DNA of 64,000 bases from Candidatus Zixiibacteriota bacterium (GTDB taxonomy: Bacteria; Zixibacteria; MSB-5A5; GN15; JACZUZ01). Each line of letters starts with the position of its first letter. The first letter of the stretch is position 1. The stretch lies in assembly GCA_024280835.1 (NCBI GenBank), contig JAJRPJ010000004.1, positions 1 through 64,000 on the forward strand, in the 5' to 3' direction. This document shows, in pieces, positions 52,160-61,701 of this stretch. Position numbers and translations under genes: made by a program. Below the pieces are notes generated by a model. The model saw only the letters and a program-made list of their open reading frames with translations. It did no database searches and had not been told where the DNA came from.

Positions 52160-53793
52160 AATAATTCTCCGAGACGTTCAGTTAGTTTCAAGTTTTCACG
52201 ATAATCGACTGGTACAACAACTATGCTTGGTTTACTTTTTTCGGCAAATGCTTGTTTCATAGCTGGGATGAATTCGTTTGTAGCTTTGACTTCAATCCCT
52301 TGACAACCAAATGAATCAGCTAGTTGCATCCAGTTGGGGTTGGTTAGATCAATGTGTGAATGCTTATGATAAGCCGCTTCCTGTTTCCATTTGATAAGTC
52401 CGTATTGGTTATCATCCCAGAGCAGGACTGTTAGTGGGACATTATATTTTACGGCTGTGATTAGATCCTGAACATTCATGAGAAATCCACCATCGCCGCA
52501 AAGCGCTACAACGTTCTTGTGTGGATAGAGGCGCTTAGCGGCAAACGCTGATGGTAGAGAGAAACCCATTGAGCATAGTCCATTGGTGATGAAGCAGGAT
52601 TTCGGCGCATATGTTTGATAGTGCCGCGCTACCCACATTTTGTGTGCGCCCACGTCGCTGATAAGAATGTCATCATCGCGCATGACAGAACGTAAGTCGC
52701 TGAGTATCCGTTGAGGTTTCATCGGAAACCCCTCATCGGCATCGTTGATTGTCAGTTCATGGGTCATCATCTCGCGTGGATTTTCAAACTGAGCAGTATC
52801 TTTGCGATGACTTTTGCCAAGTCGTTTATTCATTTCCCTGAGAGTCTCTGGAATATCACCAATAATCTCAACGTCTGTTTGGTAGCAACTGTCGACTTCG
52901 GCTGGGCGTGTGTCGATGTGGATGATTGTTTTTTCAGTTCCCGTATTCCATTTTTCGGGGTGCCATTCAATCATGTCATAGCCAATACAAATCACAAGGT
53001 CGGCTTCTTGAAAGGCATCGAGAACGATATCGCGAGTTCCCAAACCAACTGTATAGAGGCATTTGGGATTGCGCGCAGAGAGGGAGCCTTTGCCCATGAA
53101 TGTATTGGCTGCATAGATTCCTGTCCGATTGACAAACTCTTCAATTAAATCTGAGGCGCCAGAGCGAATGACACCCCAGCCATTGAGCACTATCGGAGTC
53201 TTGGCATTGGCAATCAGCCTGAGAGCTTCATCTATCAGGTGAGTATCTGTGGCGAAGTGGCGTTGGTTTGATGAGACTCTAATTGGTTGGACGTCGGTCT
53301 CGGCTTTGGCTATATCTTCCGGTAATTCAATTAGCGTTGCGCCTGGTTTTTCGTCATGCGCTAGTTTGAAGGCTTTGTGAATAACCTCGGGGATATTTCC
53401 AGCATCATAAATCGAGGAGGCCCATTTGGTGACGGGCTTAAACATGGCGATTGAGTCCATGTTTTGGTGCGACTCTTTGTGTAGACGAGTGGTTGTGCCT
53501 TGTCCGATAATCGCTACCAAAGGAGAATAGTCCAATGTAGCGCTGGCGACACCAGTTAGAAGATTCGTTGCGCCAGGGCCAAGAGTCGCTAAACAAACAC
53601 CTGGTTTACCAGTCAAACGACCGTACATGTCGGCCATGAATGCTGCAGCCTGCTCGTGACGACAGATTATGAACTCTATTGGAGAGTCAAGTAATGAAAT
53701 CATTAAATCGGCGTTTTCCTCTCCGGGAACGCCAAAGATTGTATCGACACCTTCTTCTTCAAGACAACGGAGGAATAGTTCTGACGCTTTCAT
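52150..53793 (-). CDS. ThDP-dependent acetolactate synthase-like enzyme
   Basis: Start set at the ATG at 53793 (MKASELFLRC, AGGG six bases upstream); a longer frame reaches 54018. 547 residues. All three ThDP-enzyme domains are present: the Pyr domain with catalytic E47 (CRHEQAAAFMAD), a middle domain with VVLNGWGVIRSG, and the PP domain with the Mg/ThDP motif GDGGFLMN...N (433-462). The GVPGEEN start and overall fit are closest to catabolic acetolactate synthase and large subunits of acetohydroxyacid synthase. No small regulatory subunit or other branched-chain gene is near. It overlaps the downstream lipoprotein gene. Confidence 0.85.
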   Translation of the reverse strand: MKASELFLRCLEEEGVDTIFGVPGEENADLMISLLDSPIEFIICRHEQAAAFMADMYGRLTGKPGVCLATLGPGATNLLTGVASATLDYSPLVAIIGQGTTTRLHKESHQNMDSIAMFKPVTKWASSIYDAGNIPEVIHKAFKLAHDEKPGATLIELPEDIAKAETDVQPIRVSSNQRHFATDTHLIDEALRLIANAKTPIVLNGWGVIRSGASDLIEEFVNRTGIYAANTFMGKGSLSARNPKCLYTVGLGTRDIVLDAFQEADLVICIGYDMIEWHPEKWNTGTEKTIIHIDTRPAEVDSCYQTDVEIIGDIPETLREMNKRLGKSHRKDTAQFENPREMMTHELTINDADEGFPMKPQRILSDLRSVMRDDDILISDVGAHKMWVARHYQTYAPKSCFITNGLCSMGFSLPSAFAAKRLYPHKNVVALCGDGGFLMNVQDLITAVKYNVPLTVLLWDDNQYGLIKWKQEAAYHKHSHIDLTNPNWMQLADSFGCQGIEVKATNEFIPAMKQAFAEKSKPSIVVVPVDYRENLKLTERLGELLCR

Positions 53794-53970
53794 AGTAGCC
53801 CTATAATTATATGATAGATTTCTTGATATTTCTGACACTTCTTCATCAGAAGAATACATCGGTCCATGAATATCCAGACGCCAAGATACAACGCCCACCT
53901 GTCTCAAACAAACAATGTTTGTTCTTGTTCCTCGGAGAAAGGCGCCCAGAATTGATAGTTTAGTAGCATG

Positions 53971-54003
53971 AAAAAACGCCGAGATGGCGGGGCATCTCGG
54001 CGT
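53971..54003 (-). terminator. Intrinsic terminator after the anti-sigma gene
   Basis: ACGCCGAGATG/CATCTCGGCGT (53976-53986 / 53993-54003) with six T's on the minus strand; 62 bp after the stop at 54066. Confidence 0.8.
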
Positions 54004-54065
54004 CGATTTCAATAACAATAGAACTTGAGCGACAGCTTATTGTTTGTTACTCAATGTAAATAATC

Positions 54066-55667
54066 TTACTTCAGCAGGGTCATTTTCTTAGTCTGAGAGA
54101 CATTGCCAGCTCTGAAACGGTAGAAATACATTCCCGAGGCTACTTGTCGGCCATTGCTGTCTGTGGCGTCCCATTCGACTGTATGGGTTCCCGATCCAAC
54201 TTGTTCGTCGACGAGGGTCCGGACTACTTGGCCCATAAGGTTGATGATATCGATTTGCACTCGCTCTGATGTTGCGAGGGTGTAGTCTATTTTTGTAGTC
54301 GGGTTAAAAGGGTTCGGGTAATTTTGTGACAATGCAAAGCCCTCTGGAAGAACAGCTGGTCCATCTGGGTTTAACAAATCTGCATCTTTTGCTAAGGCGT
54401 CGGTTTCGTCCAGTATTCCGACGCATGTTTCTCCGTCGGCATCTGATTCAGAGCTCTTGCTGAGCATGATTTTCTGGAGACCGTCATCGGATTGCGTTAT
54501 TGTCACTGTATAGCCTTTGGCTTCCAAATCGGAGATTTGTTCATCTGTCAACTGTCCACTGGAAAAGTCGAATCCAACTAAGTCTGCCATGTCCCAATTG
54601 CAAGAGCTGTCTCCGCTTCCAATTTTTATCAGTTTGTGCAATGCGCTACCAGAGCCATTCAAATCAAGTGTAGTGTTCCCACTAACAATTATCTCATGCA
54701 GATTCATGGAATCGCCATTGGCATCCGCTCCGAAAAACACTAGCTCATGCATGCCGTCTTCGCCCTCTGAAATCCATTGCATGTCGCCATCTAGATCTGA
54801 GGAGTTAATAGAAAATGATGTCGAGTCACCCTGAATAGTTCCGAAGCAAGCTTCTAGTTTGGCAAGATTTCCACCGAGCCTCCCAAGTACGACCTCGAAC
54901 AGCTCTCCTCTTGCAGGAACGTCACCTTCTTTGGAAACGAAGAAAGCCTTGTGAGCTTTTGTGAGGAAGTTTCCACTGACAGTGTCTACAATTGGAGTTA
55001 GTTCATTTGTTAGATGCACAGCTCCGCCGCTTTCAAAAGCGGCAATCAATAATTGTCCGTCTTCGAGTGATTTCAAATCTGTGATTTTGAGATTACAAGT
55101 TGTTTCACAGCCACTAACATCCACAGTAGCCCCTTGAACACCAAGCTCAAGTAATAGCGCAGTTATTTTATCGCTATCTAGAGCTAGGTCTTTGTTGACA
55201 CCTGCAAAAGCAACTTCGTAACCGATTGTATCTTGATACCTAAATGGAATCACTGTCACTGCTAGCAAAGCTACAGTGGCAAGCGCCAAACCAATAGACA
55301 GTCGTGAACGATTTTTGAATTGAGAAAAGATTTTAGACATAATTGAGTTCCTCTGTAGTTGGTACGCGTTGGCCTGGGCGTCATCAAGACGCTCTTCGAC
55401 GCGAGTCCGTAAGAAATGTAGCGGTGTTGTTGTGCTATCTGTTGCACTATCTAGAGATTTTTTTGTATTGCTCAGAGCTTGAGACAATAAGCTTTCAGCG
55501 TCAAACTCTCTGGTAGCCACAGAGTAGCATGCAGGACAACTCAGCAAATGTTCAAGCACAGCTTGATTGTTCAACATAGCTTGATTATTCAACTCTGTGT
55601 TACCTGAGCGTTTCAACTCTTCTAGTTTGAGTTTTGCTTGTTGGCAATTTAGTTGTTGGTTTTGCAT
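54066..55667 (-). CDS. Zinc-finger anti-sigma factor with T9SS-type C-terminal domain
   Basis: 533 residues; GGAGG eight bases before the ATG. A ZAS motif H40-x3-C44-x2-C47 (HLLSCPAC) in a short cytoplasmic domain is followed by one transmembrane helix (about 123-142, LSIGLALATVALLAVTVIPF). A long periplasmic part with strand-rich sequence and two cysteine pairs follows. The last 94 residues (from 440, LPEGFALSQNYPNPFNPTTK to QTKKMTLLK) are a FlgD-Ig/Por-type sorting domain, normally a type IX secretion signal on exported proteins. Combining both ends in one protein is odd. The ECF sigma gene lies 14 bp upstream, so it is surely the partner. Confidence 0.85.
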   Translation of the reverse strand: MQNQQLNCQQAKLKLEELKRSGNTELNNQAMLNNQAVLEHLLSCPACYSVATREFDAESLLSQALSNTKKSLDSATDSTTTPLHFLRTRVEERLDDAQANAYQLQRNSIMSKIFSQFKNRSRLSIGLALATVALLAVTVIPFRYQDTIGYEVAFAGVNKDLALDSDKITALLLELGVQGATVDVSGCETTCNLKITDLKSLEDGQLLIAAFESGGAVHLTNELTPIVDTVSGNFLTKAHKAFFVSKEGDVPARGELFEVVLGRLGGNLAKLEACFGTIQGDSTSFSINSSDLDGDMQWISEGEDGMHELVFFGADANGDSMNLHEIIVSGNTTLDLNGSGSALHKLIKIGSGDSSCNWDMADLVGFDFSSGQLTDEQISDLEAKGYTVTITQSDDGLQKIMLSKSSESDADGETCVGILDETDALAKDADLLNPDGPAVLPEGFALSQNYPNPFNPTTKIDYTLATSERVQIDIINLMGQVVRTLVDEQVGSGTHTVEWDATDSNGRQVASGMYFYRFRAGNVSQTKKMTLLK

Positions 55668-55681
55668 AAGTTTGGCCTCCC

Positions 55682-56323
55682 TTACTCTTGAAACATTTGT
55701 GAAACTTTTGACATTACTGCTGGGCGCTCTGATGGGGAGTGCGAAATATATCTCTTGTCTGCAAGCTTAGTGACGGCACTGTCACTTCTTGTAGATTGTT
55801 TTAGTTTAATTGGCGACAGGTTTTTTGATTCATGCTTCGCCAAAGCAGTCTTCATCTTCTTCCGTGAACGAGATAGACGGGCTTTGATTGTGCCATCGGG
55901 CTTTTGATATAGTCGACTCAACTCCGCGATTGACCAACCCTCAAGTTCGAAAAGCGTAATTAGAGTACGCTCTTCGGCTGAGATGGCGCCGAGGGCTTTA
56001 GTTAACAATCTGCCCACAACGAAGCCGTGATTCGGATCTGGGGTTTTCAGTGTCGCGCTGATTTCCTCAGAAAGCGGAATCACTCTTCGGTACCAAGGTG
56101 TCCGAAAGCGGTGTTTGAAGCAGTTGACGATTATCCGATAGAGCCAGGGGCGGAAAGCGGCGGTCTCTTTCAAGCTCGAGAACTTGGTTAGCGCTAAGAC
56201 CAACGCGTCCTGATAGAGGTCGTCGCCGTCCTCCCTGTTTCCCATCAGTTTTCGGCTAAATGCTTCAGCCTTCGGATGTTCTGGTTCCAGAAGTTTCCAA
56301 AATAGGTTCCTGTCCCGTTCCAT
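55682..56323 (-). CDS. ECF-type RNA polymerase sigma factor
   Basis: 213 residues. Region 2: HPKAEAFSRKLMGNREDGDDLYQDALVLALTKF (about 16-48), then FRPWLYRIIVNCFKHRFR. Region 4: EERTLITLFELEGWSIAELSRLYQKPDGTIKARLSRSRKKM (about 117-157). A basic, low-complexity C-terminal tail of about 50 residues (SPIKLKQSTRSDSAVTKL) is longer than usual. It is followed by the anti-sigma gene, 14 bp apart. The upstream region (56324-56471) has an inverted repeat CGTGTCC/GGACACG. Confidence 0.92.
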   Translation of the reverse strand: MERDRNLFWKLLEPEHPKAEAFSRKLMGNREDGDDLYQDALVLALTKFSSLKETAAFRPWLYRIIVNCFKHRFRTPWYRRVIPLSEEISATLKTPDPNHGFVVGRLLTKALGAISAEERTLITLFELEGWSIAELSRLYQKPDGTIKARLSRSRKKMKTALAKHESKNLSPIKLKQSTRSDSAVTKLADKRYISHSPSERPAVMSKVSQMFQE

Positions 56324-56411
56324 CCACTACTTAGACACAGGTATTTTGTAAAAGGTTGCGCTGGGGATGATTCTTTTAACTATTCTTAACAACTCAAAGG
56401 ACATTGACATG

Positions 56412-56459
56412 CGTGTCCACGATTATTGGACTAATTTCTTATTAAGAAAATAGGACACG
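56412..56459. repeat. Inverted repeat upstream of the ECF sigma operon
   Basis: CGTGTCC (56412-56418) and GGACACG (56453-56459), 34 bases apart, with an inner TTTCTT/AAGAAA palindrome. Could be a regulatory site or the terminator of the M1 peptidase gene upstream. Confidence 0.35.
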
Positions 56460-56471
56460 ATTCTAATTGAT

Positions 56472-59075
56472 CTATTTGTCGCCAGTAGCGCTATCTGGAT
56501 TTAGTTGGTTTGAGAGTGCGTCAATTTGATCTTGTAAGTCGCGATTTTTCTTATTGACTTCATCCAAGCCTTTTTTGAGATCGGCTATTTGAGCTTCCTT
56601 GGATGATTTGGTATGAATAGTTTTGATGGCAGATTTGGCGCGATTGCGCATACCGAAATGTGGTTCACGTTCGGAGCTTCGCTGAAGCGCCGAGATTGCT
56701 TTCGGATCGCCAAGGGCGCCAAGCGCCCTGATTGCTGAACCACGCGCACGATAGCTAGGATCATCGAGAAAATCGATTAGCAGTTCGCGGATTTCGTCAC
56801 TACGCTTGTCATTTGTCTCGGACAATTTCGGCAGCGCTGATATGGCGGAGGTCCTGACTGCCTCTGGTTTGCCGTATTGCGACCATTTTAGAGCTAAGTC
56901 GATTCCACGTTTGTCTTTAAGTTCCACCAAAGCGCTGAACGCCGCCGAGCGTATCCAGTCTCTGTAGGAATTTTGCTTGAGGGCAGTCAAACAATCGCGA
57001 TATGCCTTGTCGGCATTGATTTTTGCCAGAGACTTTAGTGACTCAGCTCGAACTTGATAACTATCATCGGAGCCAAAGACTCTACGCAAAGCGCTGGCGA
57101 CGGCTCCGTCATCATCGAAATTTCCAAGCGCTATACAAATCGCTTTTCTTGCGCGTGATTCGGTTTCATTGAGAGCCACGATTAGTCCATCACGCGCTTT
57201 TTTGCTGCGGATATGTCCCAATGAATTGGCGCATTCTGCTCGGACTCCCCAAAATGAATCGTTTTCCAATGATCTCAAAAGCCCAGCGGTTACTTTTGTA
57301 TTGTGCGTAAACACTTTTAGAGCTTGTGCGGCGCGCAATCGACTGGTGACAGATTTGGCGTTCTTAAGTTGGTTGAGCCATTCTTGTTTTGGCTTTTTGA
57401 AATCCAACTTCATGAGGATGTCGCCGTCGGCATCAAACTCTACACGTGACGGACGAGTCGGTACGGCAAGAACGAATGTTTGTTTTTCTTCAGAAACTTG
57501 AACAGAAAAAGTTTTTGCTCCGAAATCGCCATTTACTATAATTTCTGTTTCGAAGTCAAAGAGCGGTGTCAATGAGTCAACTTTTTGTGTTTGCCTCACA
57601 TCCAAAGTCACAGTTTGGTGGGTTTCGTTCCATTTCCAAGAAACATCTAGCTTGGGGTAGCCCGCAGAGTATATCCATTGTTTGAAGAATTTTTCCAGCG
57701 GTTTGCCAGTTGATTCCTCTATCGCTTGTCGTAGATCATTGGTATCTACTGAGCCTTCTCTGTGGGTTTTGGCATAGTGACGGATTGCTTTCCAAAATAA
57801 TTTGTCACCTAGCTTGGCGCGTATCATGTGTAGTACCATAGCGCCTTTTTTGTATGAATGACTATCAAGCATTTGCTCCGGGTCTTCATAGAGATTTGTG
57901 ACGACATTACGGCGGTAGCGACCTCCGTCTTCGCCAAAGTATGAGTTGCGGATATTGCGTAGAACCATGGCGAATTCACCAGCTCCGAGGTCATGTTCTG
58001 TATAGAGTAAATCAAAATATGTTGCAAAGCCTTCATTGAGCCAAACATTGCTCCAATTTTTGGTAGTCAGTAAATCTCCCCACCATTGATGCGCCAGCTC
58101 ATGGGCCACCAAGCTGTGGCCAGTGTAATCTTGGTGTGCGCGTTTGTCGTGCATCAGTCTGCTCGACATTGTTGTCGCGCTGATGTTTTCCATGCCACCC
58201 CAAATAAAGTCTTGGACTACTACTTGTGCGTATTTTTCGTAGGGGTAGGGAACACCGATACTTTTTGAGTAGAAGTCCATCATGTCTGTAGTTTTTGAAA
58301 AAGCGAGTTTGGCGTTGGCCGAGTCTTTTTGTGGGACATAGTAATTCACAGGGATATCATTCCAAGAATCATGAATCACTGCGAACTCACCTATAACGAG
58401 AGAGACAAGATAGTAGACATGCGAAATATCCTCACGCCAGTGGAAGGTGATAGAATTGTCCTCATTGCGGACTGAGTCGATTAAAGCGCCGTTGGAAATT
58501 GCAATGAACCCTTCATCGACTGTCACTATCATCTCTGTAGTCAGGCGGTCATTGGGAGAATCCCAACAAGGGAACCAATGGCGGCTCTCTTCCATTTCGC
58601 CTTGTGACCAAACTTGCAGAGATTTGTTTGGGTAACCTGCGTCTGGACGAATGAAATACAGCCCTTTGTCATGGGGATGCGTAGAATAGGTTATCACAAC
58701 ACTTAGAGTCTCTGCGCTATTGTAAGAGCGTTCGAAATCGATTTCGAGCTTATCACCAAGAGTGCGATATTCTAAAGCCAGTCCCGAGCCATTGGTGACA
58801 TCACTGACTTGTAAATCCACGGCATCGAATGTAATTGAAGTCAATCCATCGTTAATCGGACTGAGGGTAGTAGTGGCGATTCCATCGATTCGACCATCAA
58901 GGATATCAATTGTCGGTTCAAGCTTTAGGTGTATTATATCAAATGTGCGCTCAGGGGTGAAAGATGAAGAGGAAGCGCTATTTGAAAAACCCCTGTCTTG
59001 TCCGTGGGCTACTCCGTTGATTAACTGTGAGGTGAGTACGATAGCTAGGACAAGCTTGCTGAGACAATGCTTCAT
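56472..59075 (-). CDS. Secreted M1-family aminopeptidase with HEAT repeats
   Basis: 867 residues, signal peptide (KLVLAIVLTSQLINGVAHGQ). Catalytic core: GGMEN (293-297), HELAH (H325-E326-x-x-H329) and E348 (WLNEGFA), the standard gluzincin set. After about residue 560 come repeated HEAT-type helices (RLRAAQALKVF, VRAECANSLGHIRSKKARDGLIVAL, KAICIALGNF, RAESLKSLAKINADKAYRD, RTSAISALPKL, RGSAIRALGALGDPKAISAL) about 30 residues apart. The last about 40 residues (KKGLDEVNKKNRDLQDQIDALSNQL) form a coiled coil. This replaces the ERAP1-type domain of the first enzyme. Probably periplasmic or surface-bound and acting as an oligomer or scaffolded enzyme. Confidence 0.92.
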   Translation of the reverse strand: MKHCLSKLVLAIVLTSQLINGVAHGQDRGFSNSASSSSFTPERTFDIIHLKLEPTIDILDGRIDGIATTTLSPINDGLTSITFDAVDLQVSDVTNGSGLALEYRTLGDKLEIDFERSYNSAETLSVVITYSTHPHDKGLYFIRPDAGYPNKSLQVWSQGEMEESRHWFPCWDSPNDRLTTEMIVTVDEGFIAISNGALIDSVRNEDNSITFHWREDISHVYYLVSLVIGEFAVIHDSWNDIPVNYYVPQKDSANAKLAFSKTTDMMDFYSKSIGVPYPYEKYAQVVVQDFIWGGMENISATTMSSRLMHDKRAHQDYTGHSLVAHELAHQWWGDLLTTKNWSNVWLNEGFATYFDLLYTEHDLGAGEFAMVLRNIRNSYFGEDGGRYRRNVVTNLYEDPEQMLDSHSYKKGAMVLHMIRAKLGDKLFWKAIRHYAKTHREGSVDTNDLRQAIEESTGKPLEKFFKQWIYSAGYPKLDVSWKWNETHQTVTLDVRQTQKVDSLTPLFDFETEIIVNGDFGAKTFSVQVSEEKQTFVLAVPTRPSRVEFDADGDILMKLDFKKPKQEWLNQLKNAKSVTSRLRAAQALKVFTHNTKVTAGLLRSLENDSFWGVRAECANSLGHIRSKKARDGLIVALNETESRARKAICIALGNFDDDGAVASALRRVFGSDDSYQVRAESLKSLAKINADKAYRDCLTALKQNSYRDWIRSAAFSALVELKDKRGIDLALKWSQYGKPEAVRTSAISALPKLSETNDKRSDEIRELLIDFLDDPSYRARGSAIRALGALGDPKAISALQRSSEREPHFGMRNRAKSAIKTIHTKSSKEAQIADLKKGLDEVNKKNRDLQDQIDALSNQLNPDSATGDK

Positions 59076-59136
59076 TGCGATTTGTGTCCTTGTGTTTTGT
59101 TGACTCGAATTACTAGCTGACTGGGACGGTGTTTAT

Positions 59137-60144
59137 TCATGACTGAGTTTGTGACCAAGCGCTCAGTACATGGCTTTCTTTTTCAAGTGTGAGGCCTGCG
59201 TGAAGTTGCTTATCTGATGGCCTTGATTTGGCCCATGTGATTGTGTTTGAAATCGTTTCTGAGAGTGGGCAAAAAGAAAGCCCCGCTGCGATGGCTTTTG
59301 AGCTATTGAAGATTCGTTTTGTTGAACTATCTTTTGGTGACTCTGAGCAAAGCGGTAATTCTGAACCGAAGCCAACATCATTTTGCGTTAGAAATTCTTC
59401 ATCTACCCACACAAAATTAGCGGCATCAGATTTTTTCTCCGTGGCAACTTTTACACAAGTTGCCAATAGTTCATCAAACCTTAGAGGATTGGCGAGGCCG
59501 ACAGCGTTGTAAAAGCCCTTGTAATCTTTTTCGCAACTGGAAATTATCCAAGTCGCTAAGTCGCGCGCATCTACAACTTGCATTTGGCGCTCGGGCGGGT
59601 TCGGCGCTAAAGCATCACCAGCTTGGGTTGCTTTTAGCGCCCAATATGTAAACCGATCTGTGGGGTCATGCGGACCGATAATATAGCCTGGGCGAATATG
59701 TAGCGAGCGCCTGGCGAAACACTTCTCGACTTCATTCTCGCAGAGGACTTTCAAGGCGCCATAGGTTTCTGCGGTTATCTCTTCGGTGGTTTCGTCGGCT
59801 ATTTTCTTAAGAGGAGACTCTTCGGCTATATCAGCATCTGCTTCTTCATAGACTGAGAGTGTTGAGATAGAGACGTAACGCTCAACAGAGTCTTTCAGCA
59901 ATTCAACAGACTGGCGGACAATTCGTGGTACATAGCCACAAGTATCGATAGCGATGTCCCATGTTCGACCTTCTAGCGCCGAGAGATTTCCGTCTCTGTC
60001 ACCGACGAGAGTTTCGACATTTGCAAAAATATTTGGATTGGATTTACCGCGATTGAATAGCGTGATTTGATGACCAGCTTCAAGAGCCGAATCGACCAAG
60101 GTGCGTCCAACGAACTTTGTGCCGCCGAGGATAAGGATTTTCAT
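59137..60144 (-). CDS. NAD-dependent epimerase/dehydratase (SDR)
   Basis: 335 residues; GGAG six bases before the ATG. The Rossmann motif GGTKFVGRTLVDSALEAGH (8-26) is followed by RGKSNP, DTCGYVPR and the YVSISTLSVY segment; the active-site YxxxK appears as YGALKVLCENEV (about 128-139). Substrate-binding RPGYIIGPHDPTDRF follows. The layout is close to the extended/atypical SDR group of CSP41-like and UDP-sugar-type enzymes. Reaction unknown. Isolated in orientation; it runs leftward from the divergent promoter with the LVIVD gene. Confidence 0.85.
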   Translation of the reverse strand: MKILILGGTKFVGRTLVDSALEAGHQITLFNRGKSNPNIFANVETLVGDRDGNLSALEGRTWDIAIDTCGYVPRIVRQSVELLKDSVERYVSISTLSVYEEADADIAEESPLKKIADETTEEITAETYGALKVLCENEVEKCFARRSLHIRPGYIIGPHDPTDRFTYWALKATQAGDALAPNPPERQMQVVDARDLATWIISSCEKDYKGFYNAVGLANPLRFDELLATCVKVATEKKSDAANFVWVDEEFLTQNDVGFGSELPLCSESPKDSSTKRIFNSSKAIAAGLSFCPLSETISNTITWAKSRPSDKQLHAGLTLEKESHVLSAWSQTQS

Positions 60145-60489
60145 GAGGGCTCCTTTGTATCTAACAAGTTCTGATAATCTGTATTAATTTCAGAACCCAC
60201 CCATGGGATACGCTACCAGACAATAATACTGGCGAATTCAATGAATGGCAAGGTCCGAGAAGACCATTGTCTTTATCCCCCTAGAAGAAGGGCCTAGGTA
60301 ATGATTTCACTTGCCAAACTAACCCTTTTATGTATCTTGAGATGACCTCACAGCGGAGATATTTGGACTCTTGGCCGAGAATCCATTGCCTCTGATTTTA
60401 CTCTATAAATAAAATAGCTTCTGTTTGGCGCCGCGTTCAAATAGTGAATAGCTGATAATCTAGTATTAGTGAAGAAAAATAGGAAATCG
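60145..60489. other. 345-bp divergent intergenic region
   Basis: Between the SDR gene and the LVIVD gene. It has AT-rich stretches and one imperfect short repeat (CCCTAG/CTAGG around 60278-60298); no RNA gene or clear promoter consensus was identified. Confidence 0.35.
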
Positions 60490-61701
60490 ATGCACATTAC
60501 TTCTAGCAGAACCCCAGATTTCAAAAAATCTGCCTCCACAACTGGCGGCAAATTCTCACATAAATTTGTACTCGGCATATGTAGCGCCGCTATTTGCTTG
60601 ATGATACTTAGCTCCAATGTCCTAGCGATACCTCTTACTTTTCAAGGGACTGCAGCTGAGCGCGAGGGTATGCCAAATCCAGAACAAGAGAGTTCGGTTT
60701 CTCAGGCGAACCAAGCTCCTACGAGATTCAATTTGGATAGTATTGCAACGTTTAGTTTCGGCACTAATCATGGAAGCGATTGCTGGGGCTGGCAAGCTCC
60801 GAATGGTGACCAATATGCTATTATGGGAATTGACGCAGGAATCGTATTTGTCAATGCGACGACTTTGCAAGTAGCTGATACTATTCCTAATGTTGGCGCT
60901 TCGTGTGTCTGGCAGGATATGGCAACCGTCGACAATTACTGTTATTCTGTTTCTGAATGCGGTAATGGTTTGATGGTGATGGATATGAGTTTTCTGCCTG
61001 ATAGTGTCCATTTTGTCGGTACATTCCCAATCAACACAACGGGAGGAATGTCTTCGCACAATCTCTCGATTGATTCTTTGAAAGGCTTTCTCTATCTCGA
61101 TGGTAGTGGAGGCGCGAGTAGGAATGTTTATGTGCATGATATTTCTAACCGTGAGAATCCTGTCTTTGTGACCGGTTTTGGTAGTAATGGTTCGGCGATT
61201 CACGATTTCTACGCTAATAACGATACTGTCTATGTCGCTGAAGGCTCACCGAGTAGTTATTCAATTTGGGATTTATCTAATAAGGCCGCTCCAAACCTTC
61301 TAACACGTTGGTTTTCTTTCAGTGGTGGTTACGCCCACAATATTTGGCCGACTGAAGACGGTCGGTATGTGGTGACTACCGAAGAGACACCTGGTAAGAC
61401 AATCAAAGTTTGGAATATCGAGAATTTGGGTAACGTGAATCTGGTGGCTGAGTATTTGGGCTCGTCACAATTGGCCCATAACGTACAAATCCGTGGTGAT
61501 ATCGCTTATGTCTCACATTATCAATCTGGCGTGTATATGATTGATCTTTCTCGGCCGTCATGCGCCGAAGAAGTTGCCCAGTTTGACACTTGGCCTTCTG
61601 GAAATAGTTCTGGATTTGCTGGTTGTTGGGGCGCTTTCCATTCACAGGAGCCGACAGTTTGTACTACGCTTCGAATGAAGACGGCACGTTGTTTATTTTG
61701 A
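60490..61701 (+). CDS. LVIVD-repeat/choice-of-anchor-type secreted protein, N-terminal part (frameshifted)
   Basis: Start set at the ATG at 60490 (AGGA six bases upstream); the frame begins at a GTG at 60469. It has a signal peptide ([21 protein letters not shown]). The beta-propeller-like core is built of LVIVD-type repeats such as [46 protein letters not shown] and [15 protein letters not shown]. The frame ends prematurely at 61701 after [10 protein letters not shown], out of phase with the homologous continuation on the next frame. The restored protein (see next entry) continues [22 protein letters not shown] one-base loss in the T run at 61635-61637 explains it. Confidence 0.75.
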   Translation: MHITSSRTPDFKKSASTTGGKFSHKFVLGICSAAICLMILSSNVLAIPLTFQGTAAEREGMPNPEQESSVSQANQAPTRFNLDSIATFSFGTNHGSDCWGWQAPNGDQYAIMGIDAGIVFVNATTLQVADTIPNVGASCVWQDMATVDNYCYSVSECGNGLMVMDMSFLPDSVHFVGTFPINTTGGMSSHNLSIDSLKGFLYLDGSGGASRNVYVHDISNRENPVFVTGFGSNGSAIHDFYANNDTVYVAEGSPSSYSIWDLSNKAAPNLLTRWFSFSGGYAHNIWPTEDGRYVVTTEETPGKTIKVWNIENLGNVNLVAEYLGSSQLAHNVQIRGDIAYVSHYQSGVYMIDLSRPSCAEEVAQFDTWPSGNSSGFAGCWGAFHSQEPTVCTTLRMKTARCLF

